The notes below the pieces were generated by a model. The model saw nothing but the letters and a program-made list of their open reading frames with translations. It was not told where the DNA came from and searched no databases. DNA of 64,000 nt from Lutjanus erythropterus (Eukaryota; Chordata; Actinopteri; Lutjaniformes; Lutjanidae): the NCBI GenBank assembly GCA_020091685.1, contig CM034608.1, positions 6,483,751 to 6,547,750 of the forward strand, read 5' to 3'. This document shows positions 35,542 to 45,828 of this stretch, piece by piece. How positions within the stretch are numbered: the first letter of the stretch is position 1; every line of letters starts with the position of its first letter. A program made the translations under genes and the position numbers.

Positions 35542-37426
35542 CAGTCCCTCCAGGATTTTGCGGGATTTTTTCAGGATGTTGCAGCCTAAAATTCCTGATT
35601 TTGCTGCAGCTTTTCTAAAAAATTGCAATGTAAGTTGCAATGTTTTAAGCATATTTGTTGCGATGAAACTGTGGGAGTTTTTTTGCTTTGTATTGTGTAA
35701 TTCATTAAAAATCAAAAGAAGCTTGTTCCACGGGGAATAAAACTCTGGTCTGACTGTTCCCAAAAAAGGCTCAGGATTACAAAATTCTAACAAAATAAGC
35801 TTTATTTTTAGGATGCCCCCCAGATGTACTTCTTCTTTTACAAAACCAAAATCTTTTTGAGCTCAAACTCAGTAAAATCAGTGAGTGCAGAAGATTGCTA
35901 AATCTCAATAAGAATGACAAACCTTGTGTGACACCCATAACAAAATTAAAAAAATTAAAATACAGTAGATTAATAATAACGCATTGAGTTGGTTCAAAAG
36001 CTAAAATGCAAAGAACTTCACAGTAAATAAGACTGAAACGCTTCATTGAACTTATGTTGATGAACATCCACAACAATGTCAAACCCTGTTTTCTTCTGTT
36101 TACCATTACTGACCTCAGATTCTGCAGGGCTAAAAGTTAAAGTGCACACAATCTCTCAGGAAACAATGAGCACCATTTACGCTGAAACAATTAAAATCCA
36201 ACAGCCACAGGCTTTTTCATACATGTGTCTTGAGAGCTCTTTCTCTTGAAGCTGGTGAAAACCAGGAACGGCTCTTCCACTGACTTGCTGTTCCTTCAAC
36301 AACCTTGCAGGGTGGTCACTTTTGGAGCGTGGAATGCAGACTGTCGTGTGAGTGGCGACGCAGTCTTCACAAATACATGCTATCAAGATGACAAGCAATC
36401 ACAGTCAGGATTGGAAATTTTGTTTTTGAAATGTGAACATCTACCAGCCACTGACGGATAAAAGTTCAAATTCACCAGACACTCAAAAGCAAGTCATTCT
36501 TTTGTGTCTGAAATCTATCAAACACTTTAATATTTTATCAGTATTTGTCTGGTGGTTGGTGTTAAAGTCTTGCCCTGATCAGAACTGGTGAAAAAACTCC
36601 ACCACTAACACAGCAGCCAACCTTTTATAAGATATTGTTTGATCGTATTTGTATTTGACTATTTTTCCTCTGCTCTCTTACACCCTCACGCTCTCAATCT
36701 CTGATTTCATTACACATCCAACTTAATAAATCCAAAACAGCTTTCAGAACATGTTTCATCATTTTAGGACCCCCTCGAAAAATGAGATGCTACATCTCAA
36801 GGGGCTATCCTTCAATAAATTCCAATTGATTTGGCAATATTTATTCCTAAACTGTTTTTTTAACACACACACCATGGTGGGAAATTAGCACCAGCCAAAT
36901 GCTGGTTTAACATGAAGCATCTGGTAGGTTTAAGACAAAATAATAATTTACTATTGAGTGAATCGAATTTGAACATATCTGTCAGTGGTTGGTGGATGTT
37001 CACATTTTAAAAAGTTAATTTCCCATCGCACGTGACACACGTAGCTTGTCACGTCAACAGGCAAACATGGAAGCGCCATTCTCCAAATATGTTTTGCAGT
37101 AGAAAAGTGTTTGTCAATCAAATATTTGCACACGGTGCAAAACAGTTTACCTCCACTTTCAGGGAATTGTTTTGCATGGACTTTAGCAGTTAAAACTGTT
37201 GGTAAACATGAGACATTAGAGTCGCACATGTCTGCATCTTCATACCATAAATAAGGAAGTGAATTTGGTGACGTACGTGCCTTACATTTGTGCGGGGGAC
37301 TGCTATGATTGGTGGAACTCACAGGAGGCCCTGGTGATTGGTCAGAGTTGTGCAGAATGCACAGAGATTGGTTGAATTTGCATTAATTATTGTGATTGCA
37401 ACTCTTAGGAATTCTTGGACAGACTG
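35542..37426 (-). mobile_element. hAT-like transposon relic with CGGBP1-like zinc-finger remnant
   Basis: The left end is cagtccctccaggattttgc. The reverse complement of the right end is cagtctgtccaagaattcc, so the outer 14 bases match at 11 positions: eroded terminal inverted repeats enclosing 1.9 kb. The minus strand encodes a zinc-finger remnant (37322-36951). A second, internally deleted copy with the same left end lies at 52401. No matching 8-bp target duplication remains. Interior inverted words (gtgaacatctaccagccac at 36440 versus gtggttggtggatgttcac at about 36983) indicate that another repeat has inserted or that part is palindromic. Confidence 0.55.
36951..37322 (-). pseudogene. CGGBP1/hAT-type zinc-finger protein remnant
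   Basis: A 123-codon minus-strand frame. In the middle it reads VHAKQFPESGGKLFCTVCKY, then LIDKHFSTAKHIW. The GGKLFC-x2-C start and the final His-x5-His match the single BED-like C2H2 finger of CGGBP1-type proteins, which derive from hAT transposases. The spacing between the second Cys and the first His is about 8 residues shorter than in CGGBP1, which suggests a small deletion. No catalytic RNase-H-like domain follows. The last third of the frame (LKCEHPPTTD) lies in an inverted repeat and is not family sequence. Family assignment rests on remembered motif similarity; function would be DNA binding if it were intact, which it is not. Confidence 0.5.
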
Positions 37427-37433
37427 CATAACA

Positions 37434-38050
37434 AGGTGACGAATACATCTTTTTTACACCTTGTGGAACAATTGATTCATGCCTTTATTTTAAGCTGACT
37501 TGATTACTGTAAAGGACTTTTTACTGTTGTACCAAATAAAGAAAAAACAAACAAACAAACAAACAAAAAAAACTGAGGCTTCAGCTCATCCAAAACTGCA
37601 GCTCTGATATTAACCAGAACCAAGTGAAGAGAGCACATTAGTCCAGTTTTAGCTGCTCTGGATTGACTTCCTGTAGCATTTAGAATTGATTTTAAGGTCA
37701 TTCTCCTTACATACTCTTCATGGACAAGCACCATGTTACATTTCTAACTCCCTTGTTCCCTGCTTGCCTTCAAGAACACTGCAATTGTCTGCAGCTGGTT
37801 TATTGAAGGTTCCCAGAAACAGCCGAAAGAAAGTCGAGGATGCAGCCTCTGTCAGTTACGCCCCAGAGCTCTGGAACAAACAACCTATAGATGTCAGAAA
37901 AGCTAAAAAAAATTTAAAAGAAAGCTAAAATTTCTTCACTGTAGCCTATAATTAGCTCTGACATTCCTGATACAGGCCCGAGACTCTGCTTTGCATTTTG
38001 CTTTGCACTTACGCACCACTGTACCTCTTTTAAAATGTTGTATTTTCATT
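37434..38050 (+). mobile_element. L2-type LINE, 3' fragment
   Basis: The plus strand carries the C-terminal part of a LINE ORF2 in broken frames. From about 37436 it reads VTNTSFLHL and LIHAFILS-x-LDYCKGLF. It is then interrupted by an (AAAC)n insertion at 37541-37570 and continues as LRLQLIQNCS. The 37686-37928 frame follows, and a short untranslated tail. The order and wording match the end of L2/CR1-like reverse transcriptase proteins. Strongly 5'-truncated, as usual for LINE copies. It begins only a few bases after the end of the hAT-like relic. Confidence 0.85.
37686..37928 (+). pseudogene. L2-type LINE ORF2 C-terminus (open remnant)
   Basis: An 80-codon frame. It contains HGQAPCYISNSLVPCLPSRT, then LQLSAAGLLKVPR and SVSYAPELWNKQPIDVRKAK. 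These correspond to the family's 'NGQAPSYISDLLVPYTPSRTLRS', 'GLLTVPR' and 'YAPRLWNSLPLDVR' blocks that close the ORF2 protein. The family protein is a membrane-free endonuclease/reverse transcriptase acting on element RNA in the nucleus. The catalytic FADD box is not in this piece, so the remnant is inactive. The upstream frame is disrupted by stops and by the (AAAC)n tract. Confidence 0.85.
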
Positions 38051-38469
38051 GATTTCATACATTTTATATACTTTATGTTTAACTTCAATTATTAGTGAGC
38101 TCCTCTCTCTCCTCCCCTATGAAATGTGGATAAAATACATTTTCAGTACGTTTTCACTGGGCGCCAGCTTTCACGTTTATATGTGTTTACGTCACGCACA
38201 GCTGGGACGTGAGACGCATAGAGCTGATACAGGCGGCTGCTAAATGAACGATAAAAATGAAAGAGGTCGAGAGGTGGGTGTAGACTTTAAGCTCCAGTGT
38301 TTGATTCGTAACATAAATTCAGAAGTCCATTTTCAGAAAGCGGAAGTATTTTCTTTATTGACATGTTTGTGCTCTCCATCTTCTTAAAGGAAAACTCCGT
38401 CTGCATCTCAAAAGCTTTTTAACACGATGTTCCGAGACACATGTGTGCTGCTCAGGTAAGCAGCATGTC

Positions 38470-38865
38470 CAGCCAGTATAGAGAGCTGAAGTCACGGCGC
38501 TTCCGGTGGACCGCCATGGGACCTGGGATATTTTTAGATCCTGTTTGAATTGTGCCATGAATTAGATGTAAGATATTCTTACAAGTCAGGAAAGACGCTG
38601 TTTGTCGTAAAATTGTCAATATCATTATCAGACTATGAAGATACGCAATTACCCAGAAGTCTTATACTCATGTTGAAGACTGTGACAAACCTACCAGAAA
38701 TTGCGTAACATTGTCTTTCACGACAATAATCATGTGTGTAGGCTAATTCATGGCACAATGCAAAATTATTTATCTCTTGCCATTGACTACTGTTCCTATT
38801 TTTTCTAGGGGTATGACTTCTCCGCTCTATTTGTTCCATTATTTGATGCCTGGGAGTCAAATATA
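38470..38865 (+). repeat. 'tatagagagctgaagtcac' family, copy 2
   Basis: Contains tatagagagctgaagtcacg, gcttccggtggaccgccatg, attcatggcacaatgcaaaa and attgactactgttcctattt. Partner of 33940-34300; 4.5 kb apart in the same orientation. Confidence 0.7.
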
Positions 38866-39595
38866 AAATCAGCTTCACATTTTGCAAACACGTCTTATAA
38901 TCGTTGATCCACTAATATAACTTTTGTATTCATTTAAAGGTACTGTCAGCTAAAAGCCAAAAGGAATATGAATATTCCTTTCAGACAAGTGAGATCAATA
39001 CACGAGCCTAGAAAGGCAAGAGAGAACCTAGAAAGACTAGAGAGAACAGAACTTGTACACCATTCTTGCCATCCGCTGTGTGGACGAATCTTGGCAGAAC
39101 ACCACAAAGAAGTGGGGGGGTCAATAGGAAATTGATTTTTTTTTTACTGCTGTATTTCTCCTTAGAGGCAGACTGTCCTCAAAGACAGAGCATAGATGAG
39201 GTGAGATACCAGGTCTGTGCTTTTGTATCTTCATCAAAGAGTTTGTGGGAACCCCTGAGGAGCATCAGAAGGTGAGAAAAGATGGGCCTCAGCAGCGCGA
39301 GGTCATGTGACTAATAAAAGATTTAGTTCAACTGAAATTACAAAAGACTTTTTTAAAAATTATTGATGCTAGAATTGTCTTTCTTGAAGGACAAACATCT
39401 TCAGAGACGTATCAGAGAGACTTCTTTAGGTTCTAAGCTTTTGAGGAGGTGTTTGTCTGTCAGCTGGTTAAGGGTCCACCTGTGGATCTCACCTCTGTGG
39501 ACCCTGAGATGTGAGATGATTCACTTTATGTGAGAAAGACTTGAATATTCTTTCCTCTGTGTTAGATGGGACAGAAATATTACACTAAATTACCT
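38866..39595. other. No gene seen
   Basis: 39060-39280 has an open stretch with no recognised domain. No mobile element recognised. Confidence 0.4.
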
Positions 39596-40840
39596 AAAAA
39601 GTAAAGGTAACACTTTACAATAAGGTGCACAAAAATTTGTGTAGTTACCAGGGAACAAATGATTGCTAATGATCAGTTAATTAAAAAATAAGTGAATAAC
39701 AAATCAGGAACTTGATAATAAATAAATTGTTAATAAGTACTTTGGCTCATTAAGTAATGCTTAGTTCAGGAATATATGTGAATTGATCATACTGACCAGT
39801 TTCTTAATGAATGGTTCCTCATTAACTCTGAACTTGCTGGTAAACAGCACAAAACTAGTAACAACTGCATAATTACTAATTACTTAAACATTACTTACCT
39901 TTTGTGCATAATACTGAGTAGTTACTAAGTAATCCCTTACCTTATGATGACTTAAAGGGACTGTTCACTCAAAAATTACAGCTCAGTCATCATGTAATCG
40001 CCCTCATGCCAACTGAAAGTCACATTTAGTTTTTTAGTCCACAAAACATAGCTGGAGTGTCACAGGAAAACATCACTGCAGAATCTCCCAAACAATTAGT
40101 GAAGGTGACTGGTTCCAAACGGAAAACGACAAAAAAAAAGCCTCCATACTGCTCATCTGATGTAATCCACATCTCCTAAATCCAAGTTGACCTGAAACAC
40201 CATGTTTTTAGGCTGAATCTTCACTGCTTCCCTGTAGATCCGTAGCTTGGAGCCGCATTCACATGCACACTCTCTGAACTGTGTGTGTGTGGTGTGATGG
40301 TGTGTGCACGCACAAGTGAATGGCATGTCAGGGCTTTGGGAGACTTGGATTACTGCAGACGATCAGTATGTTTTGTTTAGTTTTTGTTCTTTGGGTTCTT
40401 TCTCTTTGAAAACTGTTCTGTGGACTCAAAAACTAAACCTGACCTTCAATCGACATGATGGTGAGAAGATAATGACTGAATTTTTTTGCGTCCCTTAAAG
40501 TAAAGGGATACATAATACTGAATAGTTAGTACGTATTCCTTTACCTTATGATGACTTGCCCTTTTTGTGTGTGATACATAATACTGAGTAATTACTTAGA
40601 GGTCCCTCAGAACGTTATCCTTATCTTATGAGTACTTACCCTTTTTGTGCCCGTTCAAGTAAAGTGATACATAATTATAATTTGTATAGTATAGTATAGT
40701 ATAGTAATTACTGAGTACTGAATCTCTATTTCATCATTGTCTGTCCATTAGTTACCTCTTTTGTGTCCCTTCAGGTAAAGTTGTGCATAAAACTGAGTAG
40801 TAACTGAGTAGGTCTTATTCACTGACAAACAAAATCACAC
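39596..40840 (+). mobile_element. 'ggtaacactttacaataagg' element, outer copy
   Basis: Starts aaaggtaacactttacaata, a familiar teleost MITE end, and has internal words repeated several times: ataatactgagtagtta (39907, 40520-40590, 40790), cttaccttatgatgactt (39940, 40540). The middle is interrupted by another element at 39953-40500. The right boundary is uncertain. Confidence 0.6.
39953..40500 (+). mobile_element. Nested 'aaagggactgttcactcaaaaa' element
   Basis: The left end ttaaagggactgttcactca then aaaattacagctcagtcatc and catgtaatcgccctcatgcc closely follows the teleost MITE start 'aaagggatagttcacccaaaaat ... tcatcatttactcaccctcatgcc'. The right end is gcgtcccttaa, so ttaaagggac and gtcccttaa are near-inverted and both edges show TTAA. 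The outer element's words resume immediately afterwards. The insertion is therefore younger than its host. Confidence 0.65.
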
Positions 40841-40969
40841 AGATGACAAATTAAACTGACGTGTATAGGTACAAACAGCTTTTAGAATCAAGAATAGGAA
40901 TAAAACTGTGCTAACCCCATTGTGGGGTTGTTAAAGTGCACAGTCTGCTTTAAATATTTAGCAGTTATA

Positions 40970-41165
40970 GCTAGGTGAATGTAAAAATGTTAGTGTATGC
41001 TAACATCCCAACAATGACATTGTTAATGTGCTGATGTTTAGCAGGTTTACCATATTCACCATCTTAGTTTAGGTTGTTAGCATTCTAACATTTACTTATC
41101 AGCACTAAACACAAAGTACAGCTGAAGCTAAAAAAGGCTAAAAGGGCCAAAGCCAGCAAGCATCT
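40970..41165 (-). repeat. 'gttagcatgctaac' family, copy 3 (minus strand)
   Basis: The reverse complement contains agctgtactttgtgtttagtg then ctgataag, gttagaatgctaacaacc and ctaaactaagatggtg. It aligns with 25585-25740 on the plus strand. Confidence 0.75.
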
Positions 41166-42146
41166 TATCTGACACATGTTGAAAACTGCAGGTACATTTG
41201 TAAGCTGTTCAATGTGCCACAGCTGATAAGCTAATTAACTTTACATCGAGTGCACGTTTGCCCACTGAATATTTGTTTGCTAGCTTGTTCAGAAACCCAA
41301 GGGGAAAGACCAGACATGTGTCCATGCCTGTAGATAAGAAAGAGACATTAGCTAGAATGCTAATGTATTGCAGTCCAGTCTGTGGCTCATTGTGTGTCGT
41401 TTCACAGCGTGTCCTCGTTTTGAATGCAAAATATATTCATTTTTGAGTTTGCTCATTCTCAAAAGACGTAACAGGACACGTGCAGATCTGAAATGAATGT
41501 AGCAGAAACACAAACATGCAATCAACTCTTCGTTGACTTGGAAATAAAAAAAAAGAAACTCCCTCTATTCTTTGATTTTGCACTGTTGAGTAATAAATTA
41601 TATTGAGAAAGTCTTGGAAAGGTTATTTCCCTCTGACAGGGTGCTGGCCATGTGTTCTCTTCTATCCACGATGGCAGTGACATGTTGTATCTGACATGGA
41701 CAGAAATCTGTGTTTGTTTGAAAATCTGGTGATGATCATAGTGTGTGGGAATTTTGGCAGAGCTTTGGCTTGCTAATGAAAGTCATCTGTTGGACTGAGA
41801 TAACCTCTCCAAATGTCTGGTGCTTCTGCATGAGAGAAAGTGAAATGACTGAGTATGTGACAAAGAAAAAGAGTTAAAATTCATGCCTTGAGCTGCAACT
41901 AATGTGTCATGCAGTTCTGTGATTTGAGTGTTGACAGTACTGACAATCTTTGTATGTTTGCAATGTGATTTTGTTTGCTTCCCACATTGTTGTTTACATT
42001 TAGCAATTTCCACTTATCATGTTACCAGTGGTGAAAAAAATAATTCAAGTTAATATTACAGTAAAAGTCCAAAACATACCACAGCAGCAGGGCAGCAGCA
42101 CATATTAGAACTTTCATGATGTAACACACATTACAAGTAGATGTAT
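41166..42146. other. No gene seen
   Basis: No recognised repeat or exon. Open stretches at 41258-41446 and 41783-42013 (minus) show no domain. Confidence 0.4.
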
Positions 42147-43072
42147 ATACACTCACTGGCCACTTTATTAGGTACACCTTGCTAGTAGCAGGTTGGACCC
42201 CCTTTTGCCTTCAGAACTGCCTTAATTCTTCATGACATAGATTCAACAAGGTGCTGGAAACATTCCTCTGAGATTTCGGTCCATATTGACATGATAGCAT
42301 CACACAGCTGCTGCAGATTTGTCGGCTGCACATCCATGATGTGAATCTCCCGTTCCACCACATCCCAAAGGTGCTCTGTTGGATTGAGATCTGGTGACAG
42401 TGGAGACCACTGGAGTACAGTGAACTCACTGTCATGTTCAAGAAACCAGTTTGGGATAATCTGAGTTTTGTGACATGGTGCATTATCCCGCAGGAAGTAG
42501 CCATCAGCCAAAACCACCAACCTGAACCGTTGATACAGGACAGGATGGATCCCTGCTTTCATGTTGTTCATGCCAAATTCTTACCCTACCGTCTGAATGT
42601 TGCAGCAGAAATCAAGACTCCTTCAGACCAGGCAATGTTTTTCCAGTCTTCTATTGTCCAGTTTTGGTTAGGCTGAGGTCTTCTGCTTCAAGGTTCGATG
42701 TGTTGTGCATTCAGAGATGGTCTACTGCATGCCTTGATTGGAATGAGCAGTTATCTGAGTTACCGTTGCTTTTCTGTCAGCTCGAACCAGTCTGGCCATT
42801 CTCCTCTGACCTCTGTCATCAACAAGGCATTTTTGCCGCTCACTGGATATTTTCTCTTTTTTGGACGGTTCTCTTTAAACCCTAGAGATGGTTGTGCGTG
42901 AAAATCCCAGTAGATCAGCAGTGTCTGAAATGCTCAGACCAGCCGTCTGGCACCAACAAACCATGTCTGCATGCCTAAATCCACTGAGTTGCTGCCATGT
43001 GATTTTTTGATTAGATATTTGCATTAACAAGCAGTTGAACAAGTATATCTAATGGAGTGGCTGGTGTACAAT
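42147..43072 (-). mobile_element. Tc1/mariner transposon, internally deleted (DD36E-like)
   Basis: The left terminal repeat is acactcactggccacttta then ttaggtacacc. The right end, reverse-complemented, keeps an eroded version (gccactccattagatatact). The minus strand carries the transposase in pieces. I recall the intact family as about 1.2 kb; this copy is about 0.93 kb. Deletions are apparent at three places: near 42961-42965 (loses the start), near 42670-42690, and near 42500-42520. The retained C-terminal part has the second catalytic Asp and the final Glu separated by 36 residues. Confidence 0.92.
42230..42571 (-). pseudogene. Tc1/mariner transposase C-terminal fragment
   Basis: A 113-codon minus-strand frame. 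LRDNAPCHKTQII (Asp at residue 29) is the second catalytic position of the DDE domain. SPDLNPTEHLWDVVEREIH (Glu at residue 66) is the third. There are 36 residues between them, which points to the DD36E (Incomer-type) group rather than classic DD34E Tc1. The downstream NLQQLCDAIMSIW, then CFQHLVESM, is typical of the family C-terminus. The first catalytic Asp lies in a separate broken piece near 42615-42630, where the expected SDESRF-type motif is altered and frameshifted. The helix-turn-helix N-terminus is only partly present (42690-42960) and lacks a start. The enzyme would cut and paste the element in the nucleus; this copy cannot encode it. Confidence 0.92.
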
Positions 43073-43999
43073 AAGATATTTGGCTTATATAACAGTGGTC
43101 TCTAGTTGGAAAGGCTGCCTGGCAGTAAAGTGTTGAAAATATCGTAAACATATTGTATACTTGAACTCATAGAGATGTCTTTGGCGGCTAAAATATCTTT
43201 TGTTGCTGAACCTGTCCACAGCAGTACATTGCTTAGCTTCCTACACTGGTATTCTTGCTGCTTCTCCAAACTGGATGCATGTTGACTGCAATCTACTATA
43301 AGTAATACACTGACAATGGATATATGCCTCACACAAACCCACGTCAGAATACCTGAAATATCCCTTTAACAAGATGTGCATCTCTTTCTGCAAGTTTTAT
43401 CATTAATTTGATATGACATTCAAATTAGACTTGTTGTGTTGAAAGTCATGTGGAAATGTTACAGGTCCGACATAGATTGCTGTCATGAATTTTACATAAT
43501 TGCAACCAAGGTGCTTATTTACACAAGAGACTGACACAACTGGCATCTGTGTACATATTTGGAGACAAAAGATAATTTTGAAAATCCATCCTGAATGTGA
43601 CTCAGGACCCGCTCTATGCGATGGGAACCAGAGCACTCTTTGCAGCTGCACGGCCAGCATGCTGAGCGCTCATCATGTAACAGGGTATGGGTGTGGAAAA
43701 GTGGGACCAGGTGTGGCCAAGAATTGTCCCTGCATGGAGCCTATTTCTGCCTCGTCTTGTGGCCTTTGCTCTGCCATCGTTTTCCTGACGCAGGTGCTTG
43801 TTTCCTTGTGTGGGGCTTCAGTAAACGTAGGAGGATGTTGTTCTGTTCATAAGTCAATTTCTCCACTGCTGCTACACACCAGTCCTCATTAAACCTTGCT
43901 TTTATCTGTTTATTTAATGTTCATTGTTATAGGGACAAGTATGTAGCATAAACCAATGCCACTAATTTGCAGTGCCCATCCCTAGCTGGGCATTTCAAA
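43073..43999. other. No gene seen
   Basis: A Cys-rich 130-codon open stretch at 43500-43892 has no recognised family or splice context. No mobile element recognised. Confidence 0.4.
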
Positions 44000-44775
44000 T
44001 ACAAAAAAAAATACAAAAACTCAGCAACAAATAGGTATGGAATCCCAAAAGTGAATTACCTGGACAGAAAAAGCGTGAGAATTTTCAAGGGACACCTTAC
44101 AATTCCAGTTGGATGTTTCATGCGTTAGTCAGCCGTAAGCTTTCAGTGGAACCCCAAGATCACTGAGCACCTGAGAATTGATTTTATGTAGGCATTTATT
44201 TAATAATATTTCTCACGAACATGGCAAAGATGTGATTTTATTGGCTTCTTGACCAAGATTATCATTGTTCGATTGTGTAACATCATAAGAGGCTTGTTTG
44301 TTGCAGATGTAGCTTCTGACCAAGAGGTTATACAATAACAGTAAAGTTTCAAAAGATCACAGCATGTATAAAATTGTTTGCAACATAAAATAATACAAAG
44401 TCTGAATGTCTTGCTCACCATTTTAACATGCTTCTCAAATTCCCGGTGGGAATCTATGTTAATCTTTAGATTTAACTGATTGGCCCCTGTTGATGACCAA
44501 GCCCAGGTGTCCAAGGCAAATTAACATACTTCTCTTAACATTTAGCGTAAGGTACGATTTTTCAAAAACTTTTGCTCTGGACTGTAAGTGACATGATAGC
44601 TGTATGGAAACTGCCAGGACAGTTCGACCAGATATATACAGGACTGTATCATCTGCATGCATCACATATGCTCCAACACATTATTGTGCTAAATCATTCA
44701 CATATTAGCTGAAAAGAAGTGGGTCGAGAACAGAACCCTGTGGTTTTCAAAGAAATTATTCCTCATTATTGACAA
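44000..44775 (-). mobile_element. Non-LTR retrotransposon (Jockey/CR1/L2-like) fragment
   Basis: On the minus strand, broken frames give a GSVLDPLLFSANM-like piece (44770-44690). This is followed by the catalytic segment MHADDTVLYISGRT, the palm/thumb (44665-44200), and a possible downstream CKVSLENSHAFSVQ piece near 44070-44100. The order matches the middle of a LINE ORF2. Independent of, and opposite in orientation to, the L2 fragment at 37434. Confidence 0.82.
44200..44665 (-). pseudogene. LINE reverse transcriptase remnant (ADD box present, frameshifted)
   Basis: Two overlapping minus-strand frames make one family protein. The first, 44665-44459, has MHADDTVLYISGRT (the catalytic Y/F-ADD box as HADD), followed by KVFEKSYLTLNVKRSM. 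The second, 44514-44200, continues LNLKINIDSHREFEKHVKMV, then CITSWSEATSATNKPL and KKPIKSHLCHVREKYY. A frameshift lies between about 44480 and 44514. In intact relatives this is the reverse transcriptase that copies element RNA at a nicked genomic target. Loss of frame and missing endonuclease make it inactive. Confidence 0.85.
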
Positions 44776-44784
44776 TAACACATT

Positions 44785-45745
44785 GTGCCTCATGTAAGAA
44801 CCACTCGTACGAACAGGTTTGTTCTTAAGTGGTGTGTGTGAGTGATTTAAGGAAACTTGTTGCATTCACCACTTTTCTCGTATTTTGAATTTTCTTTCAG
44901 ATACAAACACAATTTACGAGATCCAGACCTGTCGGAGAGACATGAGCAGTCAGTCTGCTGGCATCCAAACCAAAGTTTTTCACTAATGACTGTAAATTTC
45001 ATTAGTTTGTAGACATTCTGAGTTTGAATTAATAATTGTGTTATTATATTATTGTAAATTTACACATGAAGCCTGTCATCATTAATTTACTTATGTATAT
45101 TACATTCTGTCAGGTGTATTGACGGTATCTTCACATTCAGGTTTATGAAGTTGCTGTCTATGGGAACATCCTCAATTATTCTGTCCACTGTCTCTGTGAT
45201 GGAAACCTCCCCCTGACCACCTCCTCCTGTTGCAGTCATCCATCACCTTGCTGCGGCGAGGCTTTTTTCCTTCTTTGAAGCCATTTCATATCCTCTTTAT
45301 TTCAGTGACAGTCCGACCCTCAGGTACCATGAAATTAAAAGCGCTCGTTTTTTTCTGTTTCTTTGTTTTAGCAGGTCCTTTAATTCCACTGCTGATGCTG
45401 TTTAAATGATAGACTTTCCTTCATGGATCTCTGAAAGCACAACTTCAATCTTCAAACTCGTAAAGTTCTTCTTTTCACTCTTTGATGCAGTTTTCACGAA
45501 TGAATACTTCCTGACATATGGGGCAGGAAGTTTGGTCTAATATGGTATTGTTGGGGTGTTAAATATGCTGATTTGCAAGTCTCATGCACATGCTGTCAAA
45601 TACGCATAGGATCATTTAAGTTACAAGTGAGTTACGAGTTTTGCTGAATCTGACATGACATGTTTGTATGAGTCCTTCGTACAAAAAAAGTAAGAGAAAT
45701 TTAAGATAAGAACATGACAGTGTTATTGCACGAGGCCCACTGTTC
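44785..45745. mobile_element. 'gtgcctcatgtaagaacc ... gcacgaggccc' TIR element
   Basis: The left end ttgtgcctcatgtaagaacc and the reverse complement of the right end (gtgggcctcgtgcaataaca) are related. Interior subterminal pieces ctcgtacgaac and the inverted gttcgtac-like words also pair. This fits a teleost MITE type with 'gggcctcatgtataaa' ends. No target duplication identified. Confidence 0.45.
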
Positions 45746-45828
45746 TTGATCACACAGATATAATTTAAACCACTATAAAGTTTATTTGGGCTATTAAATT
45801 TTGAATGTTTATGAATGAGGATATCCAG

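Noticed and set aside
43500-43892. Cysteine-rich 130-codon open frame resembling a secreted protein
   Set aside because: No signal peptide, no regular cysteine spacing, no splice context; composition explains the cysteines.
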